A DNA stretch of 18,248 nucleotides from UBA1195 sp045598025 (GTDB lineage Bacteria > Bacteroidota > Bacteroidia > Bacteroidales > WCHB1-69), in contig JAZLLH010000071.1 in the NCBI GenBank assembly GCA_045598025.1, forward strand, positions 1-18,248. The letters are read 5' to 3'. A model generated the notes under the pieces. The model saw nothing but the letters and a program-made list of their open reading frames with translations, had not been told where the DNA came from and did no database searches. Of the stretch, positions 6,833 to 15,268 are shown one piece after another; position 1 is the stretch's first letter, and every line of letters starts with the position of its first letter. A program made the position numbers and the translations under genes.

Positions 6833-9493
6833 ATGGCAAATCGCATCATACAGAATCAACAGGTAGTCAGTTCCGGGAAAAAGAAAAGAAAAAAAACAAA
6901 GGCTGAAAAACAACCGGAGAAAAAAAGAAGGAATTCGGAAAGCAATCCTTTTCAATGGATCCACAGCAAAACCTTCCACGTAATTTTCGGATTGTTCCTG
7001 ATTTTTTTTGCACTTTTTCTGTTTGCCGCCTTCATTTCCTTTTTCGGAACCCATAACATGGATGCGACAACAGCCAGCAGCAGCCTGATCCGTACCGTCA
7101 AGAACTGGAGGATTTCAGCGGAGATAGGCAATAGTCTGGGAATTCTGGGACTGTATTTTTCCTTTCTTTTCATACAATACGGTTTCGGCATTGCATCCTT
7201 CGGATTTCTCTTTCTTTTTCTACTTTGGGGCATTTACTTTCTGACCGGAAAAAGCATACTGCCTTTGTTTAAATCCTTCATGGGAGCCATACTCAGCATC
7301 ATTTGGGTATCGCTGCTGATGGGCGGGCTATTCGGATTCAATTCCAAACAGGACTGGCTGGGCGGCAACATTGGAAATACCCTGAGCCAGGCCCTCATCG
7401 GAACCGCCATCGGAAAAATGGGTTTTGCCCTTTTGATGATACTGTTCCTCATCATCATTCTGACCATCTTTTTCGGACTGACATTTTCCCATCTGCACCA
7501 GTCGCTGGAAAAAATCGAAGCCATGAAAAAGGAAATGGAATTGCATAAAAAAGAGGAAAAAGAGAAAGAAGATGATGATGTTAAAGAAGAGAATACGGCT
7601 TTTGCAGAAACAGCACCGGCATTCCCTCTCACATCCTTACAGACCTCAAATCCGGAACCTTCAAGCAAAACCGTCCATGTGGTTACCACCTACAGCCAAC
7701 ACGCAGAGCCCGTTACCCGTGATAAAATGAAGGATATCACCGGGAAAGAACAGGCCACAACTCCGATGGATGCAGCAAAAACCGGGGATGTAGCCCCGAA
7801 AGATGCACAGGAAGCACACTGCGAGCCATTCCCCTTCGCCACGGAAGCCGGAACAGTTACGGAACCAGATACAGAATCGGAACTTCCTCTTACAAAGGGA
7901 ACAGAAGAAAGCGAAGCGGGTACCGAGACGGTCACTGCGGAAACTGCGGAAGAATACATTTCCCAACTCGAGCCCATAGACCCGAGAGACGAACTCATAC
8001 ATTTCCAGTTTCCGGATCCGGAACTGCTGGAAAATTACACGAATATGGTACGATCCCAGGAAGAAAGAGAAACTGAAATACGGGAGAACAAAGACCGTAT
8101 CCGTGACATTCTGTCCAATTTTGGGGTAGAAATACAATCCATTTCCGCCATTGAAGGCCCCACGGTCACCATGTACGAAATTGTTCCGGCGCCGGGAGTC
8201 CGCATCAGCAAAATCAAGAATCTGGAAGACGATATTGCCCTGAGCGTCGCTGCCATCGGAATACGCATCATCGCGCCCATTCCGGGCAAAGGGACCATCG
8301 GCATCGAAGTGCCGAATTCCGTACCCAACATCGTACCCATGAAGGAAATGGTCACATCCGAAGCCTTTCTCAATGCACAGAAGAAAATGGCCCTGCCCGT
8401 AGCCATCGGAAAGACCATTTCAGACGAAACTTTCGTTTTTGATCTGGCAAAAACGCCCCATGTGCTGATGGCAGGTGCCACCGGACAGGGCAAATCCGTC
8501 GGACTGAACGCCGTGATCACTTCCCTGCTCTACTCGAAACATCCTACCGAACTGAAGCTGGTGCTGGTTGACCCAAAAAAGGTGGAACTGACCCTTTATT
8601 CCAAGATAGAACGGCACTACCTGGCCAAATTGCCCGATGCGGCCGATGCCATCATCACGGATACCAAGCAAGTGGTCAGGACGTTGAATTCCCTCTGCAT
8701 AGAGATGGACAACCGCTACGACCTGCTGAAAACAGCCCAATGCCGCAACATCAAAGAATACAACGAAAAATTCATCAGCCGCCATCTGAATCCGGAGCAC
8801 GGTCACCACTACCTGCCCTATATTGTGCTGATATTCGATGAATTTGCAGACTGTATCATGACCGCAGGCAGAGAAGTGGAATCCCCTGTCGCCCGACTGG
8901 CCCAACTGGCCAGGGCCGTCGGCATCCACCTCATCGTGGCCACACAACGCCCTTCCGTCAACATCATTACCGGTGTCATTAAAGCCAACTTCCCTGCCAG
9001 AATCGCATTCCGTGTTTCTTCCAGCATCGATTCCCGAACCATTTTAGACAACAGCGGAGCCGAACGTCTGATTGGAAAAGGCGATATGCTGATTTCGCTC
9101 GGAGGAGAAGTCACCCGCATACAATGTGCCCTGGTGGACACGCCCGAAATCGAACGCATTTGTGATTTTGTAGGCGAACAGCATGGATTCACGCATGCGC
9201 TTCTGCTGCCGGAAGTGCCGGAAGAACAGGAGGACAACAGCCAGATTTCTGATGATGGAGAAATCGATCCGAGTTTCGCGGATGCGGCACGGATTGTGGT
9301 CCAGACCGGGCATGGCTCCACCTCCCTGCTGCAACGCAAATTGAAACTGGGATACAACCGGGCCGGACGCGTCATGGATCAATTGGAAAGAGAAGGCATT
9401 GTGGGCGCTTTTGAAGGAAGCAAAGCCAGGGAAGTTCTGATTCATGACCTTAACCAACTGGAAGAAAAATTGAAAAACATGGGATTGGCCTGA
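6833..9493 (+). CDS. ftsK: FtsK/SpoIIIE-family DNA translocase
   Basis: 886 residues. Division-site DNA pump that clears chromosomes from the septum and aligns dimers for resolution. A basic N-terminus (poly-Lys/Arg, about 15-35) is followed by four or five membrane segments between about residues 45 and 235. A charged, low-complexity linker rich in Glu, Thr and Ala runs to about 385. The motor follows: an alpha domain, then the Walker A GATGQGKS (548-555), VLVDPKK, the Walker B LIFDEFAD (Asp669-Glu670), and ATQRPSVNIITGVIKANFPA, which are hallmarks of FtsK. The C-terminal gamma winged helix (about 812-880, with GSTSLLQRKLKLGYNRAGRV) reads the KOPS-type orienting motifs. The length is normal for Bacteroidota. 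LolA and BamA/TamA-family genes follow closely; FtsK next to LolA is a familiar Bacteroidota arrangement. Confidence 0.97.
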   Translation: MANRIIQNQQVVSSGKKKRKKTKAEKQPEKKRRNSESNPFQWIHSKTFHVIFGLFLIFFALFLFAAFISFFGTHNMDATTASSSLIRTVKNWRISAEIGNSLGILGLYFSFLFIQYGFGIASFGFLFLFLLWGIYFLTGKSILPLFKSFMGAILSIIWVSLLMGGLFGFNSKQDWLGGNIGNTLSQALIGTAIGKMGFALLMILFLIIILTIFFGLTFSHLHQSLEKIEAMKKEMELHKKEEKEKEDDDVKEENTAFAETAPAFPLTSLQTSNPEPSSKTVHVVTTYSQHAEPVTRDKMKDITGKEQATTPMDAAKTGDVAPKDAQEAHCEPFPFATEAGTVTEPDTESELPLTKGTEESEAGTETVTAETAEEYISQLEPIDPRDELIHFQFPDPELLENYTNMVRSQEERETEIRENKDRIRDILSNFGVEIQSISAIEGPTVTMYEIVPAPGVRISKIKNLEDDIALSVAAIGIRIIAPIPGKGTIGIEVPNSVPNIVPMKEMVTSEAFLNAQKKMALPVAIGKTISDETFVFDLAKTPHVLMAGATGQGKSVGLNAVITSLLYSKHPTELKLVLVDPKKVELTLYSKIERHYLAKLPDAADAIITDTKQVVRTLNSLCIEMDNRYDLLKTAQCRNIKEYNEKFISRHLNPEHGHHYLPYIVLIFDEFADCIMTAGREVESPVARLAQLARAVGIHLIVATQRPSVNIITGVIKANFPARIAFRVSSSIDSRTILDNSGAERLIGKGDMLISLGGEVTRIQCALVDTPEIERICDFVGEQHGFTHALLLPEVPEEQEDNSQISDDGEIDPSFADAARIVVQTGHGSTSLLQRKLKLGYNRAGRVMDQLEREGIVGAFEGSKAREVLIHDLNQLEEKLKNMGLA

Positions 9494-9526
9494 TTTTTGA
9501 GCATTCCATGTAAAAATCATACGACT

Positions 9527-10195
9527 ATGAAACGTCTTTATCTGATTCTTGCAAGCATGCTAGCCCTGACACTGACAGCAGGCGCTCAGACCAGACAGCC
9601 GGTCAAGCCGGTGCCTTCTGATGAATCTCAGCTCACACTGAAGAGTATGCAGAAAAAATGGATGGCACTGCAAAGTTCCAAAATCACCTTTACCCTTCAG
9701 TCTGAAAAAGAAGGAAAAACGTTATCTACCCTCAAGGGAAATATCTGGACCAAAGGAAATTGCTACAAACTGGTCATTCCGGAACAAACCATTGTCTGCG
9801 ACGGAAAATCGGTTTGGAACTACCTTCCTCAAAACAAAGAAGTCAGCATCAACCCGTATGAGGAAGAAGAACAGGACCTATCCCTGAATCCCATCAAAGT
9901 AATACAGACATACGACAAATACTATCGTTCCGCACTGATACGGGAAACAGCGGAAAAAGGCATAGCCGTCCAAATCATAGACCTATATCCTCTGAAAGGA
10001 CAGTCTTTTTACAAAATCCGTCTGGTTGTCCGCAAGGACAAAATGATTCCGATCAGGGCCAGCATACACGAAAAAAACGGGACCGTCGACACCTACTATT
10101 TTGACCAGATCCTGTTCAATCCCAGCCTGGGTGAAGACTTTTTCCGCTTCGACACAGCCCAATATCCAGGAGTCGAAGTCATCGATATGAGATAA
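9527..10195 (+). CDS. lolA: LolA-like outer membrane lipoprotein carrier protein
   Basis: 222-residue periplasmic protein, predicted to ferry lipoproteins from the inner to the outer membrane. I place the start at 9527 (MKRLYLILASMLALTLTAGA|Q) because it opens a signal peptide; the frame also has an ATG 30 bases upstream. The LolA half-barrel pattern is visible: LKSMQKKWMALQSSKITFTL, then GNIWTKGNCYKLVIPEQTIV with CDGKSVWNYLPQNKEV, then the strand pairs FYKIRLVVRKDKMIPIRASI and FFRFDTAQYPGVEVID. It lies 33 bases after ftsK and two bases before the BamA/TamA-family gene, so the three probably form an operon. Confidence 0.9.
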   Translation: MKRLYLILASMLALTLTAGAQTRQPVKPVPSDESQLTLKSMQKKWMALQSSKITFTLQSEKEGKTLSTLKGNIWTKGNCYKLVIPEQTIVCDGKSVWNYLPQNKEVSINPYEEEEQDLSLNPIKVIQTYDKYYRSALIRETAEKGIAVQIIDLYPLKGQSFYKIRLVVRKDKMIPIRASIHEKNGTVDTYYFDQILFNPSLGEDFFRFDTAQYPGVEVIDMR

Positions 10196-10197
10196 AT

Positions 10198-12525
10198 ATG
10201 CGGAAAAGACACCTTTACGGCCTGGCAATCCTTCTTCCACTCCTGCTGCTGGAAGCCTGTTCTTCCACACGGGGGCTGAAAGAAAATGAATACCTGCTCG
10301 TGAAGAACGAAGTCCACAGCAACCGCAAACTGGAACAGCAGAACGACATTCTCTACATCATCAAGCCGCAGGCCAATCAGCAATTCCTCGGTATGATTCC
10401 GCTGAGGGCCAATATCTATCAGTCTTCCCTTCCCAAGGAGGGGAAAAAGGACAGCCGATGGAGACAATGGATACGGAAAAATTTCGGAGAAGAGCCCGTA
10501 CTGCTGGATTCTTCGGCCATTGAATATTCCTGCCGGCAAATACAGCAGTTTCTGTACAACAAAGGCTATTTCGAGTCCGAAGTGGAGAGTCGGACACATC
10601 TGCGCAAGCGGAAAGCAAAGGTGAGTTACCATATTTCTGCCGGAACACCCTACACATTGAACGAGGTCCGGTATCAGATTCCGGACCAGTCCATTCAGGA
10701 ATTGGTTTTAAACGACATACAGCACAGTGTACTGAAGAAAGGAATGCATTTCGATGCCGATGTTTTCAATCAGGAGAGGGAACGCATCGCCAGACTGATG
10801 AACGATGCAGGATATTATCATTTCCGAACGGAAAACGTAAGTTTCCGTATTGACAGCAACCTGAACAGTCACCGTTTCAACATGACCGTTCTGATACAGG
10901 AAACAGGACCGGGCGAAAAAGCATACGCCTTCCGCAAATACTATCTGGATAAGGTCAGTATACAGGTTTCTCTGGCAGACAACAAGACGGAAGGAGAAAC
11001 ACAGGAATATGTGGAAAAAAGAAAAAAAGACAGTTCGGTATACTTTCTCTCCCTTTCAGACGGAGTCCACTACCGACCTCAGGCACTGACGAACTCCATA
11101 CTGCTCCGCTCCGGTGGCCGATACGATGCCTCGGCTTCCAAATCCACCTACAGCCGACTGAACGACATGCAGAATTTCCGTTTCATCCGCATTTCCTATC
11201 AGGAAACGGAAAGCAGCCGGAATACCGCCTCCGACAGCGGATGGCTGGACTGCAACATTCAACTCACACAATGGGAAAACAACAAACTCAATCTGGAAGT
11301 ACTGGGTAAAGATATAGGGGATGATTACGGTATCGGGTTCAACATGAACTACCGCAACCGGAATTCCCTGCGCGGGGGAGAGAATTTTTTCGCCAATCTT
11401 TTGTTCTCCACGGAATTTCAGCGTTCACTGCAACGAAACGACAAGGAAGAAGAAGTCCCGATCTGGAACTATCGGAATTTTGAAATCGGAGGTGAAATCG
11501 GTATGCACTTTCCCAAAATGCTGTTTCCCTTCGGAAGTTACCTTTTTCCCAAAGAATTCCGTTCCCAAACGGACCTTTCCGTCGGTAGCTACTTCCAGCA
11601 GAGAGACCACTACTCCCGTTTGATCAACAATGCCAATTTGGAATACAAATGGAAACCCTCCACTTCTGCCTCCCATACGCTGGCCATCATCGACATCAAC
11701 ATGGTGAAAATATACAAAGACAGCATTTTCGGGCTCAATCTGAACAGGTACAGCCAGCGCATACGGGAAAAATACACGGATCACGTGCTGATTGGAACCA
11801 ATTATAAACTACTGTACAACAGTCTGAAAAGTTCCAAACGACACAACTTCTTCCTGTTGAGACTCAACATGAACGCATACGGCAATCTGATGTATGGTAT
11901 TTTTCAGATGGCGGGAGCCGAAAAAAACGACAAAGGACAATACACCCTTTTCGGGACTCCCTTTACCGGATTCGTATCGGGTGAAATGGATTTCAGCTAC
12001 AACATCATGCTGTGGAAACGTTCCAGCATCGTCGCCCACAGCAATATCGGCATTGGAACTCCCACATTGAATGCATCCGCCCTGCCGTTTGAGAGGAGCT
12101 TCTACCTGGGTGGTTCCAACAGCATGCGTGCATGGAATCTGAGGAGTCTGGGTCCCGGAAGTTACCATGGCAGTTTTTCCAATTTCGAAAGCACAGGAGA
12201 TATCAAATTGGAATGCAATCTGGAATTCCGGACCCCCATTTACCACAACTTCTACACGGCCTGCTTCCTGGACGCCGGCAATATCTGGAACATGCGCGCC
12301 AATACGGAAATTCCGAACGGCGAATTCGAATGGAACCGTTTCTATAAGGAAATCGCATTGGGTGGAGGCATCGGAATCCGTTGGGACATCTCCTTCCTGG
12401 TGCTCCGTCTGGATGCTGCCGTACCCATCTACACACCCTATAAGGAACAGAACGAAAGATGGATTGATTCGAAAGTGAACCTTAAAGACATCCGATTCTG
12501 CTTCGGCATAGGATACCCGTTCTGA
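10198..12525 (+). CDS. BamA/TamA-family (Omp85) outer membrane protein with lipobox
   Basis: 775 residues. Predicted Omp85-type outer membrane protein involved in inserting beta-barrel proteins or in related envelope traffic. The N-terminus is a lipoprotein signal (LLLLEAC, Cys21), so the periplasmic end may be lipid-anchored. POTRA-like beta-alpha-beta modules are suggested from about residues 30 to 340, for example LLDSSAIEYSCRQIQQFLYN followed by KGYFESEV, and INDAGYYHF-like LMNDAGYYHF. The C-terminal barrel (about 380-775) contains the signature FYLGGSNSMRAW with Arg644 followed by LGPGSY, and ends in a Phe (CFGIGYPF), as barrel proteins do. In E. coli BamA the corresponding loop motif is VRGF; here it reads MRAW, with the Arg kept. 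Starts two bases after lolA. Whether it is the main BamA or a TamA-like paralogue cannot be decided here. Confidence 0.9.
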   Translation: MRKRHLYGLAILLPLLLLEACSSTRGLKENEYLLVKNEVHSNRKLEQQNDILYIIKPQANQQFLGMIPLRANIYQSSLPKEGKKDSRWRQWIRKNFGEEPVLLDSSAIEYSCRQIQQFLYNKGYFESEVESRTHLRKRKAKVSYHISAGTPYTLNEVRYQIPDQSIQELVLNDIQHSVLKKGMHFDADVFNQERERIARLMNDAGYYHFRTENVSFRIDSNLNSHRFNMTVLIQETGPGEKAYAFRKYYLDKVSIQVSLADNKTEGETQEYVEKRKKDSSVYFLSLSDGVHYRPQALTNSILLRSGGRYDASASKSTYSRLNDMQNFRFIRISYQETESSRNTASDSGWLDCNIQLTQWENNKLNLEVLGKDIGDDYGIGFNMNYRNRNSLRGGENFFANLLFSTEFQRSLQRNDKEEEVPIWNYRNFEIGGEIGMHFPKMLFPFGSYLFPKEFRSQTDLSVGSYFQQRDHYSRLINNANLEYKWKPSTSASHTLAIIDINMVKIYKDSIFGLNLNRYSQRIREKYTDHVLIGTNYKLLYNSLKSSKRHNFFLLRLNMNAYGNLMYGIFQMAGAEKNDKGQYTLFGTPFTGFVSGEMDFSYNIMLWKRSSIVAHSNIGIGTPTLNASALPFERSFYLGGSNSMRAWNLRSLGPGSYHGSFSNFESTGDIKLECNLEFRTPIYHNFYTACFLDAGNIWNMRANTEIPNGEFEWNRFYKEIALGGGIGIRWDISFLVLRLDAAVPIYTPYKEQNERWIDSKVNLKDIRFCFGIGYPF

Positions 12526-12550
12526 TTTTTTTTGTTTTTTTTATTGTTTT
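12526..12550 (+). other. T-rich tract after the BamA/TamA-family gene
   Basis: About 25 bases that are nearly all T follow the stop codon directly. No GC-rich stem precedes it, so it is not a standard intrinsic terminator. It lies about 25-50 bases upstream of the -7 box at 12576, where an AT-rich UP-like element would sit. Either role is possible. Confidence 0.4.
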
Positions 12551-12556
12551 TCATCA

Positions 12557-12578
12557 ATACTATTAAAAAAGATAGTAT
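12557..12578. promoter_or_regulatory. Perfect inverted repeat overlapping the -7 box (possible operator)
   Basis: ATACTAT at 12557-12563 is the exact reverse complement of ATAGTAT at 12572-12578, with an 8-base A-rich spacer. The right arm overlaps the -7 box at 12576-12583. A protein bound to this dyad would sit on the promoter spacer. The regulator is unknown. Confidence 0.4.
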
Positions 12579-12583
12579 CTTTG
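12576..12583 (+). promoter_or_regulatory. Bacteroidota-type -7 promoter box for the GLUG/T9SS gene
   Basis: TATCTTTG matches TAnnTTTG exactly and is followed by C, in the only sizeable intergenic gap before the gene at 12684. This predicts transcription from near 12590 and a leader of about 95 bases. The in-frame ATG at 12597 falls at the very start of that transcript, which is another reason to start the protein at 12684. Confidence 0.65.
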
Positions 12584-12592
12584 CAAAAATTG

Positions 12593-12626
12593 GCTTATGC
12601 TGGCCTTGTTGACGTATAGCATAAGC
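12593..12626 (+). promoter_or_regulatory. 5' leader hairpin of the GLUG/T9SS gene
   Basis: GCTTATGCT at 12593-12601 pairs perfectly with AGCATAAGC at 12618-12626 over nine bases, with a 16-base loop. It lies at the predicted 5' end of the mRNA. It may protect the transcript from decay, act as a protein-binding site, or be part of a longer leader fold. There is no T tract after it, so it is not an intrinsic terminator. Confidence 0.5.
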
Positions 12627-12683
12627 GATAATATTGTATATCAAAGAATTAACTCATTCAGTAAACCAAAAAAAACAGAACAC

Positions 12684-13988
12684 ATGAAGAAATTAGCTTT
12701 CCTTTGTTCCTTTGTTTGCGCATTCGGAATCAGTTTTGCGCAATCTGCATGGGACGGAACAACCGTCACAGCTCCTTCTCTTTCCGGACTGAACTACACC
12801 GTCAAGAACGGTGCTGAATTGGCTTGGATTGCCCAAGAATGCAACGCCGGAAACACATTTGAAGGAAAAACCTTCAATATCAGTGCCGACATCGACCTGG
12901 GAGGAAAAGAATGGACTCCCATTGGGACGGAAACCAATCCCTTCTCCGGTAAAGTAGTCGGTAACAAACACCACGTACGCAATTTCAAAATAAGCGGCAG
13001 CAAGGATTATGCTGGTCTTTTCGGTTACGTAACCGGTAGTTCCGGAGCCAACTTGCTCTACATTTCCAACATCCGCGTCGCCAATGCGACCGTCACGGGC
13101 GGAAATTATGTCGGTGGCCTGGTCGGTTGCATCCGCCACGGTGTCCTTCAACAGTGCAGTGTAGACTCCTCTGTCATCAGTGGGAATACCGCCATCGGCG
13201 GTATGGTCGGTAGCATGAGAAATGCTGCATCTGCAGAATCCTATGTCAAAAGCATGAAGGTAACGGCTGCTTCCCTGGGCGGATTGTTCATCGGACTGAA
13301 CGACACGGCCGAACGTTCTACCATAGCCATTAACGATTGCTATGCCAAAGGTATCCTTACCTGCACGGAAAATGGTGGCGGATTTGTGGGCCGCAATGCT
13401 TACAAAACGACCATCAGAAACTGCTACTGCATCATCCAATTCTCCGGAAAGGGATCCAAACTCGGTCTGTTCTGCGGACGCAATGATACCCTGTCCGTCC
13501 TGGAAAACTGTGCATACAACAACAATCTGAACGGAGGACTGGCTACTGCAGCCATCTACGAAGACCACAACAACATCGATGTGGAAACCGATGTCATGGG
13601 CTACACCAAAGACGCTTTCAAAAGCCAGAATTTCTACGGAAACTTCGTCAACAGAATGAACGGCAATGTGGACAAATGGCATATTGACTTCACTCCGTGG
13701 TCCATCAACGACGGTCACCCCATCCTTGCCTGGCAATACACCCTGTACACTGGAGTTGCCAACACTCCTGCCGTAGAACTTTCCGTATACCCCAACCCGG
13801 TAAGTTCCACTCTGTACATCAAGACAGAAAATCAAGTCCAAAGCGTGGAAGTGATTGACCTTTTGGGAAAGAGCATTCACCAGGACAACATGGAATCCAT
13901 TGACATGAGCCAGATGAAAGCCGGTATCTACCTGATTCGCATACAGACTGACAAAGGTACGATTACCCGCAAAGTTGTCAAAAAATAA
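12684..13988 (+). CDS. GLUG-repeat surface protein with T9SS type A sorting domain
   Basis: 434 residues. Signal peptide MKKLAFLCSFVCAFGISFA|Q. An N-terminal module reading LAWIAQECNAGNTFEGKTF, then NISADIDLGGKEWTPIG and GNKHHVRNFKI, is the usual lead-in of GLUG-motif proteins. Irregular repeats follow at about 110-290, with GNYVGGLVGCI, AIGGMVGSM, LGGLFIGL and NGGGFVGRN, each preceded or followed by a short 'C' turn. These are beta-helix-like repeats found in bacterial surface adhesins. The last 71 residues are a type A sorting domain: VELSVYPNPVSSTLYIK, then VEVIDLLGKSI, MKAGIYLIRI and the basic end TRKVVKK. It is predicted to be secreted by T9SS and displayed or released at the cell surface. 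The ligand is unknown. The ATG at 12597 would bury the signal peptide and is rejected. The gene has its own promoter and terminator. Confidence 0.88.
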   Translation: MKKLAFLCSFVCAFGISFAQSAWDGTTVTAPSLSGLNYTVKNGAELAWIAQECNAGNTFEGKTFNISADIDLGGKEWTPIGTETNPFSGKVVGNKHHVRNFKISGSKDYAGLFGYVTGSSGANLLYISNIRVANATVTGGNYVGGLVGCIRHGVLQQCSVDSSVISGNTAIGGMVGSMRNAASAESYVKSMKVTAASLGGLFIGLNDTAERSTIAINDCYAKGILTCTENGGGFVGRNAYKTTIRNCYCIIQFSGKGSKLGLFCGRNDTLSVLENCAYNNNLNGGLATAAIYEDHNNIDVETDVMGYTKDAFKSQNFYGNFVNRMNGNVDKWHIDFTPWSINDGHPILAWQYTLYTGVANTPAVELSVYPNPVSSTLYIKTENQVQSVEVIDLLGKSIHQDNMESIDMSQMKAGIYLIRIQTDKGTITRKVVKK

Positions 13989-13991
13989 GTG

Positions 13992-14006
13992 CTGTAAGCC
14001 TTACAG
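13992..14006. repeat. Small palindromic hairpin before the terminator
   Basis: CTGTAA pairs with TTACAG around a GCC loop (6 base pairs), three bases after the stop of the GLUG gene and directly ahead of the main terminator. It may assist 3'-end formation. No other role is visible. Confidence 0.4.
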
Positions 14007-14040
14007 AAAAAAGGTGCCCCATTCGGGACACCTTTTTTTT
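14007..14040. terminator. Bidirectional terminator between convergent genes
   Basis: Six As, then GGTGCCCC at 14013-14020, an ATTC loop and GGGACACC at 14025-14032, then eight Ts. The stem has one C-A mismatch in the middle. The flanking A and T runs make it work on both strands. It lies between the GLUG gene on the plus strand and aroA on the minus strand. Confidence 0.88.
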
Positions 14041-14068
14041 ATTGCCTGAAGTCATCAAAGCCAAGCTC

Positions 14069-15268
14069 CTATGGTAGGCATTTCTCCCATTGTTCCCAGA
14101 ATTCCGGATAAGATTTGGACACAGACTCCCTGTCCGTAATCCGAACCGGACGGAACAGAGCAAACAAAGATAAGGCCATCACTATACGATGATCGCTGAA
14201 ACCTTTGAACGACAAAGTTTCCGGCCAGGAAGAAGACATAGGAGACAGCCACAAATCACGTCCACGCATTTCAAAGGAGGCAAAGGCGGAAAGATTGTAT
14301 TTCAAGGCCGCAATACGGTCGCTTTCCTTTCCCTTAAGGAAATCCGCTTTCCGACAAACGGCTTTGGTACCGGACAACACACAGAACACCACCATCAACG
14401 GAAGCAGATCCGGATTGTTGGAAGCATCCCAATCCCAGAGAAATGGCATATGCAAGGGCCTCTTTTTCTCAAGAAGCGCTCCCGATTCATCAAAATGCGC
14501 ACTCACTCCCCAGGGAGCCAGAATGGACTGTATCGCGGCATCCGGCTGCAGTATGGAGGGAGCCAAATCCTGCACACGCATCTGAAAAGCATTTGGCTGC
14601 AAGGCGGTCCATACCCACCAGAAAGCGGCAGAAGACCAATCTCCTTCTACCGGAGTTTCCGGGAGAGGATAGCGTATGGATGAAGGCCGGTAATGGACTT
14701 CCCCTTCGCAGATTTCCACATTGAAGCCTACATGACGCATCAGGGATATAGTCATTTGCACATAGGGAAGCGATACAGCCGTCTCCTGCGAATATGTAAT
14801 TCGAACCTCTTTTTCGAACGACGGCAGCAGCAACAGCAGGGCTGAAAGAAACTGACTGCTTTCGGAAATATCCACACTGACGTCACAGGGCTGCAGCGGC
14901 TTGCCATAAATACGAAGAGGCAGGGATCCCGTAGGCGGAAGTTCTACATCGGCTCCCCATAACTTCAGCACGTCAATCAGTGGACGTATCGGACGTACTT
15001 TCATGCGCTCACTTCCGGTCAGCACCCAATGTCCGGGACGATTGGCCAGATAAGGCAACAGAAAACGGAAAGCTGTTCCGCAATTCTGCACATCCAAGCA
15101 AAGGGGTTCGCCGGCAGTTTGAGCCTCTACCCTTTGCAGCAAAGCCCCAAGCAGGCGGGTATCATCTGCATCGGAAAGTCCGTACACCTTCCATTCCGGA
15201 ATCAGTGTGCGCAACATCAGCAGACGATTGGACAGACTTTTGGAGACAGGAACCCGTACGGACAGCAT
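14069..15268 (-). CDS. aroA: 3-phosphoshikimate 1-carboxyvinyltransferase (EPSP synthase)
   Basis: 399 residues. Joins phosphoenolpyruvate to shikimate-3-phosphate in chorismate and aromatic amino-acid synthesis. The active-site motifs are all present: PVSKSLSNR (Lys10, Ser11, Arg15), NCGTAFR (62-68), SSQFLSALLL, EGDWSSAAFW, NPDLLP (Asp287), KESDR (Glu315, Arg318), SDHR (359-361) and VSKSYPEF (Lys385). The protein begins only nine residues before the catalytic lysine, shorter than the E. coli enzyme, but an in-frame TGA lies two codons upstream, so no longer N-terminus is possible. The start overlaps the stop of the upstream ligase gene by one base (TGATG at 15266-15270 read on the minus strand), suggesting translational coupling. 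Confidence 0.95.
   Translation of the reverse strand: MLSVRVPVSKSLSNRLLMLRTLIPEWKVYGLSDADDTRLLGALLQRVEAQTAGEPLCLDVQNCGTAFRFLLPYLANRPGHWVLTGSERMKVRPIRPLIDVLKLWGADVELPPTGSLPLRIYGKPLQPCDVSVDISESSQFLSALLLLLPSFEKEVRITYSQETAVSLPYVQMTISLMRHVGFNVEICEGEVHYRPSSIRYPLPETPVEGDWSSAAFWWVWTALQPNAFQMRVQDLAPSILQPDAAIQSILAPWGVSAHFDESGALLEKKRPLHMPFLWDWDASNNPDLLPLMVVFCVLSGTKAVCRKADFLKGKESDRIAALKYNLSAFASFEMRGRDLWLSPMSSSWPETLSFKGFSDHRIVMALSLFALFRPVRITDRESVSKSYPEFWEQWEKCLP

Noticed and set aside
12693..13880. Minus-strand open frame (395 codons) opposite the GLUG protein
   Set aside because: The plus strand has a signal peptide, repeats and a sorting domain; the minus frame has none and is a shadow.
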